Shown: positions 6,395 to 13,466 of the stretch, one piece after another
How the letters are laid out: every line of letters begins with the position of its first letter
Position numbering within the stretch: the first letter of the stretch is position 1
From: Proteiniphilum sp. UBA4084
GTDB taxonomy: Bacteria; Bacteroidota; Bacteroidia; Bacteroidales; Dysgonomonadaceae
DNA length: 13,470 nucleotides
Assembly: GCA_002383605.1 (NCBI GenBank)
Contig: DFYK01000030.1
Location: 1-13,470, forward strand
Direction of reading: 5' to 3'
Translations under genes and position numbers: made by a program
Notes under the pieces: generated by a model
What the model was told of the DNA's origin: nothing
The model's database searches: none
Seen by the model: only the letters and a program-made list of their open reading frames with translations

Positions 6395-7924
6395 TTATAG
6401 TTCACAATAAATCCCGTCTTCCGCCAGATTTTTGCAGGGATAACGCCAGGTGTTTTCTTTTCCTTCAATCAGATCATCGGCTACATCGGGTCCCCATGAT
6501 CCGGAGGGATAGCCGTGTAGTGGAGCCTCTTTGTCATTCTCCCAGTAATCGAGTACGGGTTGTACAAATCTCCAGGTTTCTTCAGCAGCCTCATTGCTCA
6601 TGTAAAGCATGTTGTCGCCGTTCATGCAGTCGAGAATCAATCTTTCGTATGCACTGGGAATGTAATGATCGTTCAGATCAGTATAGTGAAAATCCATGTT
6701 GACCGATTTCACCTCATAACCGTTTCCCGGGATCTTCATCCCGGTCTTGAGCAGAATTCCCTCGTCGGGTTGGATTCGCAGAATGAGCTGGTTGTCTGAA
6801 TTGGTCGAGTTATCGGCCAATTTAAATAGCTTTTGTGGTGAGGGTTTGAAATGAATCACCACCTCCGTCACATTCGTGGGCAATCTTTTGCCAGTGCGGA
6901 TATAGAAGGGGACACCTTGCCAGCGCCAGTTGTCGATATAGATCTTCATGGCTGCATAGGTTTCGGTGCGTGAATCTTTATCCACATTTTTCTCATCCCG
7001 GTAACCGTTTAACTGTTTACCCCTGACTGTGGCATCGGTATACTGGCCGCGAATTACATTCTTTTTCAGGTCATCCTTACTGAAAGGACGCAATGAACGA
7101 AAGACTTTCATTTTTTCATAACGGATATCCTCCGCCGTGATCTTGGCCGGTGGTTCCATTGCCACCAGGGAGGCTACCTGCAGGAGATGATTTTGTATCA
7201 TATCACGCAAGGCGCCTGAGTGGTCGTAGTAGCCGCCCCGATCTTCTACTCCGATGCTCTCGGCCGCAGTGATTTCTACATGCTGAATAAAATTCCGATT
7301 CCATAGCGGTTCATAAATCCCATTGGCAAAACGGGTTACCATCAGGTTCTGTACTGTCTCCTTTCCCAGATAATGGTCGATCCGGTATATCTGCTCCTCA
7401 TCGAAGAACTCCAGCAACTGCTCATTTAGGGCGATGGCAGAGGCAAGATCTCGACCGAAGGGTTTCTCAATAATAATTCTTCTGAATCCCTTTTGCTGCT
7501 GCGTCAATCCATGCCCGTAAAAATACTTGGGAATGATGGCGTAAAGAGAGGGAGGAGTGGAAAGATAAAAGATATAATTCTGTCCGAGATTATACTTCTT
7601 GTTCAGCGAGATTAGTTTATCTTTCACGTGTATATATTCTTCTCCTTTTCCGGTGTCGATGCTCAGGTAGTGAAGCCGGGTCAGAAAATCATCAATCTTC
7701 TCTTTCGGGGCATCTTTATAATGTGCAAATAATTTAATTCCCTCTTTCATCTTTCTTCTGAACTGGCTGTCTGTGAATTCAGTCCGGCTTACTCCCAATA
7801 CGGCATATCCTTCCGGAAGCGAGCCGTTCATATAGAGATCAAATACTGCCGGAATCAATTTCCTGTACGTGAGGTCGCCGGAGGCACCGAAAATGACCAG
7901 TGCCTGGTTGGTCGTTTTTTTCAT
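6395..7924 (-). CDS. zwf: Glucose-6-phosphate 1-dehydrogenase
   Basis: 509 residues, the family length. It oxidises glucose-6-phosphate to the lactone with NADP+ (or NAD+). The nucleotide motif GASGDLTYRKL is at 13-23, EKPFGRD at 153-159 and the substrate/active-site signature RIDHYLGKETVQN at 181-193, with H184 and K188. The second catalytic His, H246 in MIQNHLLQV, lies 62 residues after H184, the same spacing I recall for the Leuconostoc enzyme. The C-terminal domain ends in the typical WRFVQPVLDYW and YPSGSWGP. It precedes pgl in an operon-like arrangement. No convincing -7 element was found in the 192 bases upstream on this strand; one near-match (TTTATTTG) lies close to the start. Confidence 0.97.
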   Translation of the reverse strand: MKKTTNQALVIFGASGDLTYRKLIPAVFDLYMNGSLPEGYAVLGVSRTEFTDSQFRRKMKEGIKLFAHYKDAPKEKIDDFLTRLHYLSIDTGKGEEYIHVKDKLISLNKKYNLGQNYIFYLSTPPSLYAIIPKYFYGHGLTQQQKGFRRIIIEKPFGRDLASAIALNEQLLEFFDEEQIYRIDHYLGKETVQNLMVTRFANGIYEPLWNRNFIQHVEITAAESIGVEDRGGYYDHSGALRDMIQNHLLQVASLVAMEPPAKITAEDIRYEKMKVFRSLRPFSKDDLKKNVIRGQYTDATVRGKQLNGYRDEKNVDKDSRTETYAAMKIYIDNWRWQGVPFYIRTGKRLPTNVTEVVIHFKPSPQKLFKLADNSTNSDNQLILRIQPDEGILLKTGMKIPGNGYEVKSVNMDFHYTDLNDHYIPSAYERLILDCMNGDNMLYMSNEAAEETWRFVQPVLDYWENDKEAPLHGYPSGSWGPDVADDLIEGKENTWRYPCKNLAEDGIYCEL

Positions 7925-8034
7925 TACACTATGCTTTTGGATACATGTAAAAACAAATAAACGACTAAAAAGTTGAATGACTTGGCGGCCAAAGAAAAAA
8001 TCGATCTTTCATGGAAAGTTAAAATGATTAGAAC

Positions 8035-8065
8035 TTTGATAGTTAGATAATTTATTGTATCTTTG
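8035..8065 (+). promoter_or_regulatory. Bacteroidota-type promoter for rpsF-rpsR-rplI
   Basis: TTTG at 8035-8038 (-33) and TATCTTTG at 8058-8065 (-7, consensus TAnnTTTG) are separated by 19 bases, inside the 19-21 range of the Bacteroides sigma-ABfr promoter. The predicted start near 8072 gives a leader of about 45 A/T-rich bases before rpsF. This is the best-formed promoter in the window. Confidence 0.75.
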
Positions 8066-8116
8066 CCGCTCGAAAAAATAAGTTTTTTTATTTAACGCTT
8101 TAATAATTAATTTGGT

Positions 8117-8551
8117 ATGAATAATTACGAAACCGTTTTCATTTTGACTCCCGTTTTGTCTGATGCTCAGATGAAGGAAGCGGTTGAAAAATTCAAGAAC
8201 CTCCTCACAGAGCAAGGGGCTGAAATTGTCAACGAAGAAGACTGGGGATTGCGCAAGATGGCCTATCCCATCGACAAGAAAACGACCGGTTTTTACACTT
8301 TCCTCGAATTCAACGCCGACCCGTCGGTAGTGGAAAAACTGGAACTTAATTTCCGTCGTGACGAACGTGTGATCCGTTTCTTAACCGTGAAACAGGATAA
8401 ATTTGCATTTGAGTATGCAGAAAAAAGACGAAACAAAGGTGGTAAGAAGCAGGAAGCATATGCACAGGCTACCGAGAATGTGAAATCAAAGAAGCAGGAA
8501 AAGGCTGAACCGGTTGAAACAGAAGTAGAATCAAACGAAAAGGAGGATTAA
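8117..8551 (+). CDS. rpsF: 30S ribosomal protein bS6
   Basis: 144 residues. bS6 sits on the platform of the 30S subunit as a pair with bS18. The N-terminal ferredoxin-like domain is clear (NNYETVFILTPVLSD at 2-16, LRKMAYPIDKK and RRDERVIRFLTVK about 90-102). The last 40 or so residues form a low-complexity, charged Lys/Glu tail (KRRNKGGKKQEAY and onward), longer than the plain bS6 domain. The start at 8117 has no SD, unlike the next two genes. It is first in the operon, and its final codons contain the SD of rpsR. In Flavobacterium ribosomes bS6 is one of the proteins reported to help hold the 16S anti-SD tail. Confidence 0.97.
   Translation: MNNYETVFILTPVLSDAQMKEAVEKFKNLLTEQGAEIVNEEDWGLRKMAYPIDKKTTGFYTFLEFNADPSVVEKLELNFRRDERVIRFLTVKQDKFAFEYAEKRRNKGGKKQEAYAQATENVKSKKQEKAEPVETEVESNEKED
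8540..8546 (+). promoter_or_regulatory. Strong Shine-Dalgarno (AAGGAGG) for rpsR
   Basis: AAGGAGG, fully complementary to the anti-SD core, lies 8 bases before the rpsR ATG, inside the last codons of rpsF. Starts elsewhere in the window have A/T-rich leaders without such a motif. Strong SDs before the bS18 gene have been reported in several Bacteroidota classes and proposed to allow autoregulation. Confidence 0.9.
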
Positions 8552-8554
8552 GAA

Positions 8555-8821
8555 ATGGCTAAACAATCAGAAATCAGATATTTGACCCCACTGTCGGTAG
8601 ATGTAAAGAAGAAAAAATATTGCCGCTTCAAAAAGAACGGTATCAAATACATCGATTACAAGGATCCGGAATTCCTGAAAAAGTTCCTGAACGAACAGGG
8701 CAAGATTTTACCGAGAAGAATCACCGGTACATCATTGAAGTTTCAACGTCGTATAGCGCAAGCAGTGAAGAGAGCGCGTCATATTGCCTTGCTTCCCTAC
8801 GTAACCGATTTAATGAAATAA
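8555..8821 (+). CDS. rpsR: 30S ribosomal protein bS18
   Basis: 88 residues, normal for bS18, which binds next to bS6 on the 30S platform close to the 3' end of 16S rRNA. Signatures are KKYCRFKKNGIKYIDYKD (20-37) and ILPRRITGTSLKFQRRIAQA (51-70), followed by VKRARHIALLPYV. There is a single Cys (C23), so it is not a zinc-ribbon form. It starts three bases after rpsF and carries an exact AAGGAGG SD. In Bacteroidota bS18, bS6 and bS21 sequester the anti-SD, so this gene is a candidate for feedback control by its own product. Confidence 0.97.
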   Translation: MAKQSEIRYLTPLSVDVKKKKYCRFKKNGIKYIDYKDPEFLKKFLNEQGKILPRRITGTSLKFQRRIAQAVKRARHIALLPYVTDLMK

Positions 8822-8822
8822 G

Positions 8823-8829
8823 AAGGAGG
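8823..8829 (+). promoter_or_regulatory. Strong Shine-Dalgarno (AAGGAGG) for rplI
   Basis: A second exact AAGGAGG, seven bases before the rplI ATG and just after the rpsR stop. It parallels the rpsR site although bL9 is a 50S protein not part of the anti-SD pocket. Confidence 0.88.
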
Positions 8830-8836
8830 AATAGAT

Positions 8837-9280
8837 ATGGAAGTAATTTTGAAAGAAGATATCATCAGCCTGGGCTACAAAGATGACGTGGTAAACGTAA
8901 AGAAAGGATATGCCCGCAATTTTCTTATTCCGCAAGGAAAAGCCGTAATTGCCAGCGAATCAGCCAAGAAAGTACTTGCTGAAAACCAAAAACAACGTGC
9001 CCACAAACTTGCACAAATAAAAGCAGATGCGCAGGCTATTGCCGACAAGCTGGAAGGTGTTTCACTGACAATTGGCGCCAAGACAAGCTCCACAGGCACC
9101 ATTTTCGGATCTGTGACCAATATCCAGATTGCCGATGCACTTCAGGCAAAAGGATTTGAAATAGAAAGAAAGTTGATACTGATTAAAGATGCCGTAAAAG
9201 AAGTTGGTAATTACAAAGCTGTTGTGAAGCTTCACAAAGAGGTTTCAGTTGAGATACCCTTCGAAGTAGTAGCAGAATAA
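8837..9280 (+). CDS. rplI: 50S ribosomal protein bL9
   Basis: 147 residues, normal for bL9, which binds 23S rRNA at the base of the L1 stalk and spans two globular domains joined by a long helix. The N-terminal domain has the family signature GYARNFLIPQGKA (24-36). The connecting Ala/Lys/Gln-rich helix is at about 41-75, and the C-terminal domain (FGSVTNIQIADAL, then HKEVSVEIPFEVV) is complete. It is the last gene of the operon, ending 20 bases before an intrinsic terminator. Confidence 0.97.
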   Translation: MEVILKEDIISLGYKDDVVNVKKGYARNFLIPQGKAVIASESAKKVLAENQKQRAHKLAQIKADAQAIADKLEGVSLTIGAKTSSTGTIFGSVTNIQIADALQAKGFEIERKLILIKDAVKEVGNYKAVVKLHKEVSVEIPFEVVAE

Positions 9281-9299
9281 GTGCATCTGATCTTATATG

Positions 9300-9333
9300 A
9301 ACAGCCCGGGAATTTTACCCGGGCTGTTTTTTT
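9300..9333 (+). terminator. Intrinsic terminator of the rpsF operon
   Basis: An 11-base-pair stem (AACAGCCCGGG at 9300-9310 with CCCGGGCTGTT at 9318-9328) closes a 7-base loop and is followed by a run of T through 9333. The T-run ends inside the ackA stop codon on the other strand (9332-9334). On the minus strand no T-run follows, so it terminates rightward transcription and would only be a 3' hairpin for the ackA transcript. Confidence 0.93.
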
Positions 9334-10540
9334 ATCCGTGATGCTGCCGGAAAATTTCTACCGTGTCTTTGGCAATGGTCAGTTCTTCATCGGTGGGAAT
9401 GATGACCACCTTTACCTTTGAAGAGGGCTTACTGATCACGACCTCTTTGGCACGAACAGAGGCGTTCAGTTCTTCGTCGATTTCGATGCCCATGAATTCC
9501 ATGTTTTTGCATACATCGCTGCGGGTGACAGCCTGATTTTCGCCCACACCTCCCGTGAATACGAGGATATCAACACCACCCAGCACGGCGGCATAGGATC
9601 CCACATATTTCCGGATGCGATAATTGTAGGTGTTCATGGCCAGTATGGCCCGTTTGTTTCCGTTTTCTATGCCCGCCTCTATTTCGCGCATATCGGAGGA
9701 AATACCGGAGATGCCGAGTACGCCGGAGAACTTGTTCAACAGCGTGGAAATACCTTTGGTACCCATATGTTCCTTTTCCATGATGTAGGAGATTACACCC
9801 GGATCCACATCGCCGGAGCGGGTACCCATGATGAGGCCCTCCACGGGTGTCATGCCCATGCTGGTGTCAATTGATTTTCCATTTTTGATTGCTGTGACCG
9901 ACCCCCCGTTGCCAATGTGCGCCGTGATGATGCGTTGTTCCTCATAGGGGACTCCCAAGAATTCACAAGCTCTTCTGGATACATACCGATGGCTTGTACC
10001 GTGGAAACCGTATCTGCGGATGCCGTATTTTTCGTATAAAGAGTAGGGAATCCCGTACATATAGGCATAGTCGGGCATGGTCTGATGGAATGCCGTATCA
10101 AAGACGCCCACCTGGGGTGTGTCGGGCATCAGCTCCTGGATAGCATAAATTCCTTTCAGATTGGGCGGGTTATGCAGGGGTGCCAGTTCAATGCATTCAT
10201 TCAGCATATCGATCACCTCCTCCGTAATCAGCACACTTGTGTTGAAGCGTTCGCCGCCGTGAACCACCCGATGACCTACCGCATGGATCTCGTCGAGCGA
10301 TTTGATGCATCCATATTTTTCGCTGAGCAGTACGCCCAGAATATATTCAATACCGGCGCGATGTTCCAGAATTTCCCCTTCGAGCATCACCTTCTGCCCA
10401 TCGGGTAATGTGAATTTGAGGAATGAACCTTTCATCCCGATTTTTTCAATACCTCCCTGAGCGACCACCTCTTTGCTTTCCATTTCGAAAAGCTTGTATT
10501 TGATGGATGAACTTCCGCAATTTAAAACCAATATCTTCAT
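9332..10540 (-). CDS. ackA: Acetate kinase
   Basis: 402 residues, normal length. It makes acetate and ATP from acetyl phosphate and ADP in the cytosol. The active-site residues fall at the positions known for the Methanosarcina enzyme: N7 (LNCGSSSIKYKLF), R91 (GHRVVHGGE), H123 (APLHNPP), D148 (FDTAFHQTMP), H180 (RYGFHGTSHR), R241 (MGTRSGDVDPG) and the E385 region (PTDEE). HIGNGGSV and FTGGVGENQ phosphate motifs are also present. It begins 17 bases after the dehydrogenase-like gene, so pta, that gene and ackA probably form one transcript. An AAGGAG lies 13 bases before the ATG, farther than an efficient SD. Confidence 0.97.
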   Translation of the reverse strand: MKILVLNCGSSSIKYKLFEMESKEVVAQGGIEKIGMKGSFLKFTLPDGQKVMLEGEILEHRAGIEYILGVLLSEKYGCIKSLDEIHAVGHRVVHGGERFNTSVLITEEVIDMLNECIELAPLHNPPNLKGIYAIQELMPDTPQVGVFDTAFHQTMPDYAYMYGIPYSLYEKYGIRRYGFHGTSHRYVSRRACEFLGVPYEEQRIITAHIGNGGSVTAIKNGKSIDTSMGMTPVEGLIMGTRSGDVDPGVISYIMEKEHMGTKGISTLLNKFSGVLGISGISSDMREIEAGIENGNKRAILAMNTYNYRIRKYVGSYAAVLGGVDILVFTGGVGENQAVTRSDVCKNMEFMGIEIDEELNASVRAKEVVISKPSSKVKVVIIPTDEELTIAKDTVEIFRQHHG

Positions 10541-10557
10541 GCTGTATCTGCTTCTCC

Positions 10558-11538
10558 TTAATTAAATACCGTTTTATTTGTCGAAACCGGATTGCCGTTT
10601 TCGTCGTATATATAAAACCCTTTTCTTGTCCGCACACCCAACTGATTGGAACGATATAGTTTCCATAGCAGTGGATTGGGTTTGTAGTGTGTCTCTCCGA
10701 AATCGTTGAACATGGCTTCCATGAGGGTCACCAGACGTTCAATGCCCACGATGTCGGCCATGCGGAAAACGCCGTAACGCTGCCCGTAAATGATTGTCAG
10801 GGTTTCTTCAATATCTTCCATGGAACTGACCCTTTCGAGCAACATCTGACAGGCTTCGTTGAGCATGATCACCAGAAGACGAAGGCTTACATTCCCATTG
10901 CTCTCATTGATGCGGTGAGGCTTGTAGTTGATCAGTTTGGCAAAGATCTCCATCTCCTGATAAACCTCTTCCGATGTATACATCCCCTTGGAAATCTCCA
11001 GGATGCGGGCATCGGGGTGTGAGACAGGAAAGTAGAGGCTTACACAGCGTTCCTTGTGATCGAGCTCCGCAGCGAGTTCACTGATGATGATGGTGGAGCC
11101 GTTGGTGGCGATGATGGCATCGGTGTCGAGCACTTCTTCAAGTTTCTTGAAAATATTTTTTCGTACCGGTGTACTTCTTCGGCCGCTTTCCGAATATCGG
11201 GTACACTCAATGACCAGGTCGCATCCAGCAAAGTCTTCATACACCAGCGTGGGGGTGATGCGGTTCATGATGATCTTCTTTTCAGAGGGCGTCAGACCCC
11301 AGCTGCTGATCTTCTGATCCATCACTTTACTCAGCTCGCTCATCACGAAATCAACCCGCTCCTGCGATTCATCCAGAAAGACCACATCCATTCCTGCAGT
11401 TGCAGTCATGATCATGATGGTCCTTCCCTCCTTGCCGGCACCCACGACTCCGATCTTTGAGAACAAAGGTTTGTTTTTACTCTCCGCGGTGATTGTAAGT
11501 CCGTATTTTTCAATAGGCTCTATAATCGTTTCACTCAT
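10558..11538 (-). CDS. 3-hydroxyacyl-CoA dehydrogenase-like protein, probably without normal catalysis
   Basis: 326 residues from the ATG at 11538; a TTG six bases earlier abuts the pta stop and was not preferred. After an N-terminal stretch of about 27 residues comes a Rossmann domain with GAGKEG (33-38; the GxGxxG glycines are kept, but the usual GxM is KE) and an acidic D56 suited to NAD. Matching human HADH from memory with no gaps, S148 (ATNGST) and E181 (RILEI) agree with catalytic S137 and E170. H158 is replaced by Y169 (SLYFPVS) and N208 by L219 (VSLRLL). The usual EAxxEN loop is longer (ECTRYSESGRRS). The C-terminal domain is recognisable (MLNEACQML, YRSNQLGVRTRKGFYIYD). It lies between pta and ackA with gaps of 6 and 17 bases, so it is likely co-expressed. 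The substrate and role are unknown. Confidence 0.85.
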   Translation of the reverse strand: MSETIIEPIEKYGLTITAESKNKPLFSKIGVVGAGKEGRTIMIMTATAGMDVVFLDESQERVDFVMSELSKVMDQKISSWGLTPSEKKIIMNRITPTLVYEDFAGCDLVIECTRYSESGRRSTPVRKNIFKKLEEVLDTDAIIATNGSTIIISELAAELDHKERCVSLYFPVSHPDARILEISKGMYTSEEVYQEMEIFAKLINYKPHRINESNGNVSLRLLVIMLNEACQMLLERVSSMEDIEETLTIIYGQRYGVFRMADIVGIERLVTLMEAMFNDFGETHYKPNPLLWKLYRSNQLGVRTRKGFYIYDENGNPVSTNKTVFN

Positions 11539-11544
11539 ATGCAA

Positions 11545-12558
11545 TTATTTATATTGTTTCATCCCAATGGCCTGGTTGGCCGCGATGGCCACCATCTTGT
11601 AAATATCGTCAACCGAACAGCCCCGCGAGAGATCATTCACGGGTGCTGCCATCCCTTGCAACACAGGACCTACCGCTTCGGCATTTCCCAGTCGTTGTAC
11701 CAGCTTGTATCCAATGTTTCCCGATTCCAGGGTGGGAAAGACCAGGACGTTGGCTTTTCCGGCAATGGCGCTTCCCGGAGCTTTGCTCGCTCCGATAGTC
11801 GGTACGAGCGCGGCATCGGCCTGCAACTCCCCGTCAATCAGCAGGGAGGGGTTGGTCTCTTTTGCAATGCGGGTGGCTTCACGTACTTTGTCGATCATCT
11901 CATGCTCTGCACTGCCTTTCGTGGAAAAGCTTAACATGGCTACCCTCGGCTCCACACCTACCAGGCTTCTCATCGTCTGTGCCGAAGCAACAGCAATGGA
12001 TGCCAGCTCTTCAGCTGTGGGGTTGGGCATCACCGCACAATCGGCGAATAACAGGGTGCCCTCTTCTCCGTATTGGGGTGTTTGTGTAAACATGATGAAG
12101 GCTCCCGATACTACTTTTACTCCGGGAGAGGTTTTGATAATCTGCAGGGCAGGGCGCAACACATCGCCCGTGGTATTTTGTGCACCGGCAATCTCACCAT
12201 CGGCATCGCCGTTCTTGATCATCAGGCAGGCCAGGTAAAGAGGATCTTCTACGAGTGATGCTGCCTGCTCGGGGGTCATACCCCTTTTTTTACGTAATTC
12301 CAGCAACAGGTTCGCGTAAATTTCTTTTTTGTTGTGATTCTTCGGGTCTATGATCGTAGCACTGTCTATATTGTCGAGTCCGAGCTTTTTAGCCCGTTCC
12401 GCAATTTCCCCGGGGTTTCCAAGCAAAATAATTTCTGCCACATCGTCGCGGATTAATTGATCGGCCGCTGCAAGCGTTCGTTCCTCTGTCCCCTCGGGTA
12501 AAACAATGCGCTGTTTAATTGCTTTTGCCCTGTCGACAAGACTGTCAAGTAAGTTCAT
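11545..12558 (-). CDS. pta: Phosphate acetyltransferase
   Basis: 337 residues from the ATG at 12558 (MNLLDSLVDRAK, the usual family start). A TTG at 12585 would add nine residues and is less likely. It converts acetyl-CoA and phosphate to acetyl phosphate and CoA. This is the short catalytic-domain form, without the N-terminal regulatory domain of E. coli Pta. Visible motifs are RIVLPEGTEERTL (17-29), MLSFSTKGSAEHE (208-220), DGELQADAA (242-250), ANVLVFPTLESGNIGYKL (269-286) and GPVLQGMAAPVNDLSRGCS (297-315). S311 and R312 lie in the SRG segment where the archaeal enzyme has its catalytic Ser-Arg. It heads a likely pta, dehydrogenase-like, ackA operon with a -7 element 69 bases upstream. Confidence 0.96.
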   Translation of the reverse strand: MNLLDSLVDRAKAIKQRIVLPEGTEERTLAAADQLIRDDVAEIILLGNPGEIAERAKKLGLDNIDSATIIDPKNHNKKEIYANLLLELRKKRGMTPEQAASLVEDPLYLACLMIKNGDADGEIAGAQNTTGDVLRPALQIIKTSPGVKVVSGAFIMFTQTPQYGEEGTLLFADCAVMPNPTAEELASIAVASAQTMRSLVGVEPRVAMLSFSTKGSAEHEMIDKVREATRIAKETNPSLLIDGELQADAALVPTIGASKAPGSAIAGKANVLVFPTLESGNIGYKLVQRLGNAEAVGPVLQGMAAPVNDLSRGCSVDDIYKMVAIAANQAIGMKQYK

Positions 12559-12626
12559 TGTTCGTATAATGTTATGGTTTTCCAAAAATGATCAGGATAC
12601 AATTTCAAAATAAAATGTATGCTCCG

Positions 12627-12634
12627 CAAAAGTA
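12627..12634 (-). promoter_or_regulatory. Candidate -7 element (TACTTTTG) for the pta operon
   Basis: On the minus strand this reads TACTTTTGC, a full TAnnTTTG match, 69 bases upstream of the pta ATG. A TTTG sits 24 bases further upstream, somewhat outside the 19-21 range, so -33 support is weak. The leader would be about 60 bases and lies in the 122-base gap after the Crp/Fnr gene. Confidence 0.5.
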
Positions 12635-12680
12635 CGAAAAATTGCGCGAATCAGGTAACAAAATGGTAGTGAAATCCTGT

Positions 12681-13466
12681 TTATTCCCTGATGAGTCTGC
12701 TTCGGTCGAGCACTTTTACCATGCGTCCTTTCAGCTGAATAATGCTGTCATCCTCCATCTCCTTCAGCGATCTGGCAAGTGATTGACGTTGTACGCCGAA
12801 ATACGCTGCCAACTGTGTGCGGGAACGCTTCAGGTTAAAAGTATCTTTTTCCGTTGTGGTTTTCTCGAGAAAGAAAGTTGCCAGTTTTTTCCTCAGACTT
12901 TTCAGGGAGATCATCTGCAATTTGTTGGTCAGGAAAAAGGTAAGATCTGCATTCATCGTCAAAAAATTGGTCAGCAACTGCCTGTTTTCTGCCATCTCAT
13001 CGAGCCAGGCTTCCTTTGATATTTTCAGGAAGACGCAGGGTTCAGCGGCAATCACATCCACAGGGTAACTTTTTTTCGCACCGTAAATGAATGCTGGCGC
13101 AAGTGGAATCACCGCTTCCAGGATATCAATATTCAATACATTCCCTTCCATGGTGATCATCTCCGTACTCACGCTCCCCTGTACCAGCAACATAACCCAA
13201 TTAATGGGTTCCCCCTGAAGTACAATGGTCTCTCCTTTCTTGTAGGTGAGTACTTCCTTCACATTTCTGTCGAGAAACTGATCATGCTCCTTCTGTGACA
13301 TTCCCCTGAATAAGGGACAAAAAGATAATTCTTGATCGTGATGATGAGCCCCGTGTGATAGTTCGTCGTGCCCGTGGTCTGCCTGCATCTGGTTTTCCAA
13401 CAGATGGTGCAGATGGCTGTGAGAGTGTCCCTGTTGCTCTTCGGGAGTGTGTATGCTGTCTTCCAT
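12681..13466 (-). CDS. Crp/Fnr-family transcriptional regulator with His-rich N-terminus
   Basis: 261 residues from the ATG at 13466. The window ends four bases further on, so an upstream start cannot be excluded. The first 46 residues contain 12 histidines (GHSHSHLHH, HGHD, GAHHHD), an unusual extension. From F49-CPLF a cyclic-nucleotide-binding-type beta-barrel follows (about 50-160, with KKGETIVLQGEPINWVMLLVQG). Then come the dimer helix and a Crp-type helix-turn-helix (RTQLAAYFGVQRQSLARSLKEM, roughly 216-237). Only two Cys (C50, C144) exist, so there is no Fnr iron-sulfur cluster. The canonical cAMP phosphate-binding RxA text is also missing, so the ligand is unknown. It lies 122 bases upstream of pta on the same strand and may control that operon, but no operator can be shown. 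Confidence 0.88.
   Translation of the reverse strand: MEDSIHTPEEQQGHSHSHLHHLLENQMQADHGHDELSHGAHHHDQELSFCPLFRGMSQKEHDQFLDRNVKEVLTYKKGETIVLQGEPINWVMLLVQGSVSTEMITMEGNVLNIDILEAVIPLAPAFIYGAKKSYPVDVIAAEPCVFLKISKEAWLDEMAENRQLLTNFLTMNADLTFFLTNKLQMISLKSLRKKLATFFLEKTTTEKDTFNLKRSRTQLAAYFGVQRQSLARSLKEMEDDSIIQLKGRMVKVLDRSRLIRE

Noticed and set aside
8066..8116. bS6:bS18-binding leader structure in the rpsF 5' region
   Set aside because: A weak AAATAA/TTATTT pairing and a CCG are present, but the CCG falls at or before the predicted transcript start and no supported stem with the known bulge could be drawn.
8009..8215. Minus-strand ORF across the rpsF promoter and start
   Set aside because: It covers the promoter and the bS6 N-terminus, has no recognisable features and no promoter of its own.
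10541..10560. AAGGAG upstream of ackA on the minus strand as a third strong SD
   Set aside because: It is one base shorter than the rpsR/rplI motif, overlaps the stop codon of the preceding gene and lies 13 bases from the ATG, too far for a good SD.
11705..12238. Plus-strand 177-codon ORF opposite pta
   Set aside because: It is low-complexity Ser/Ala/Pro text antisense to a clear pta gene; a composition artefact.
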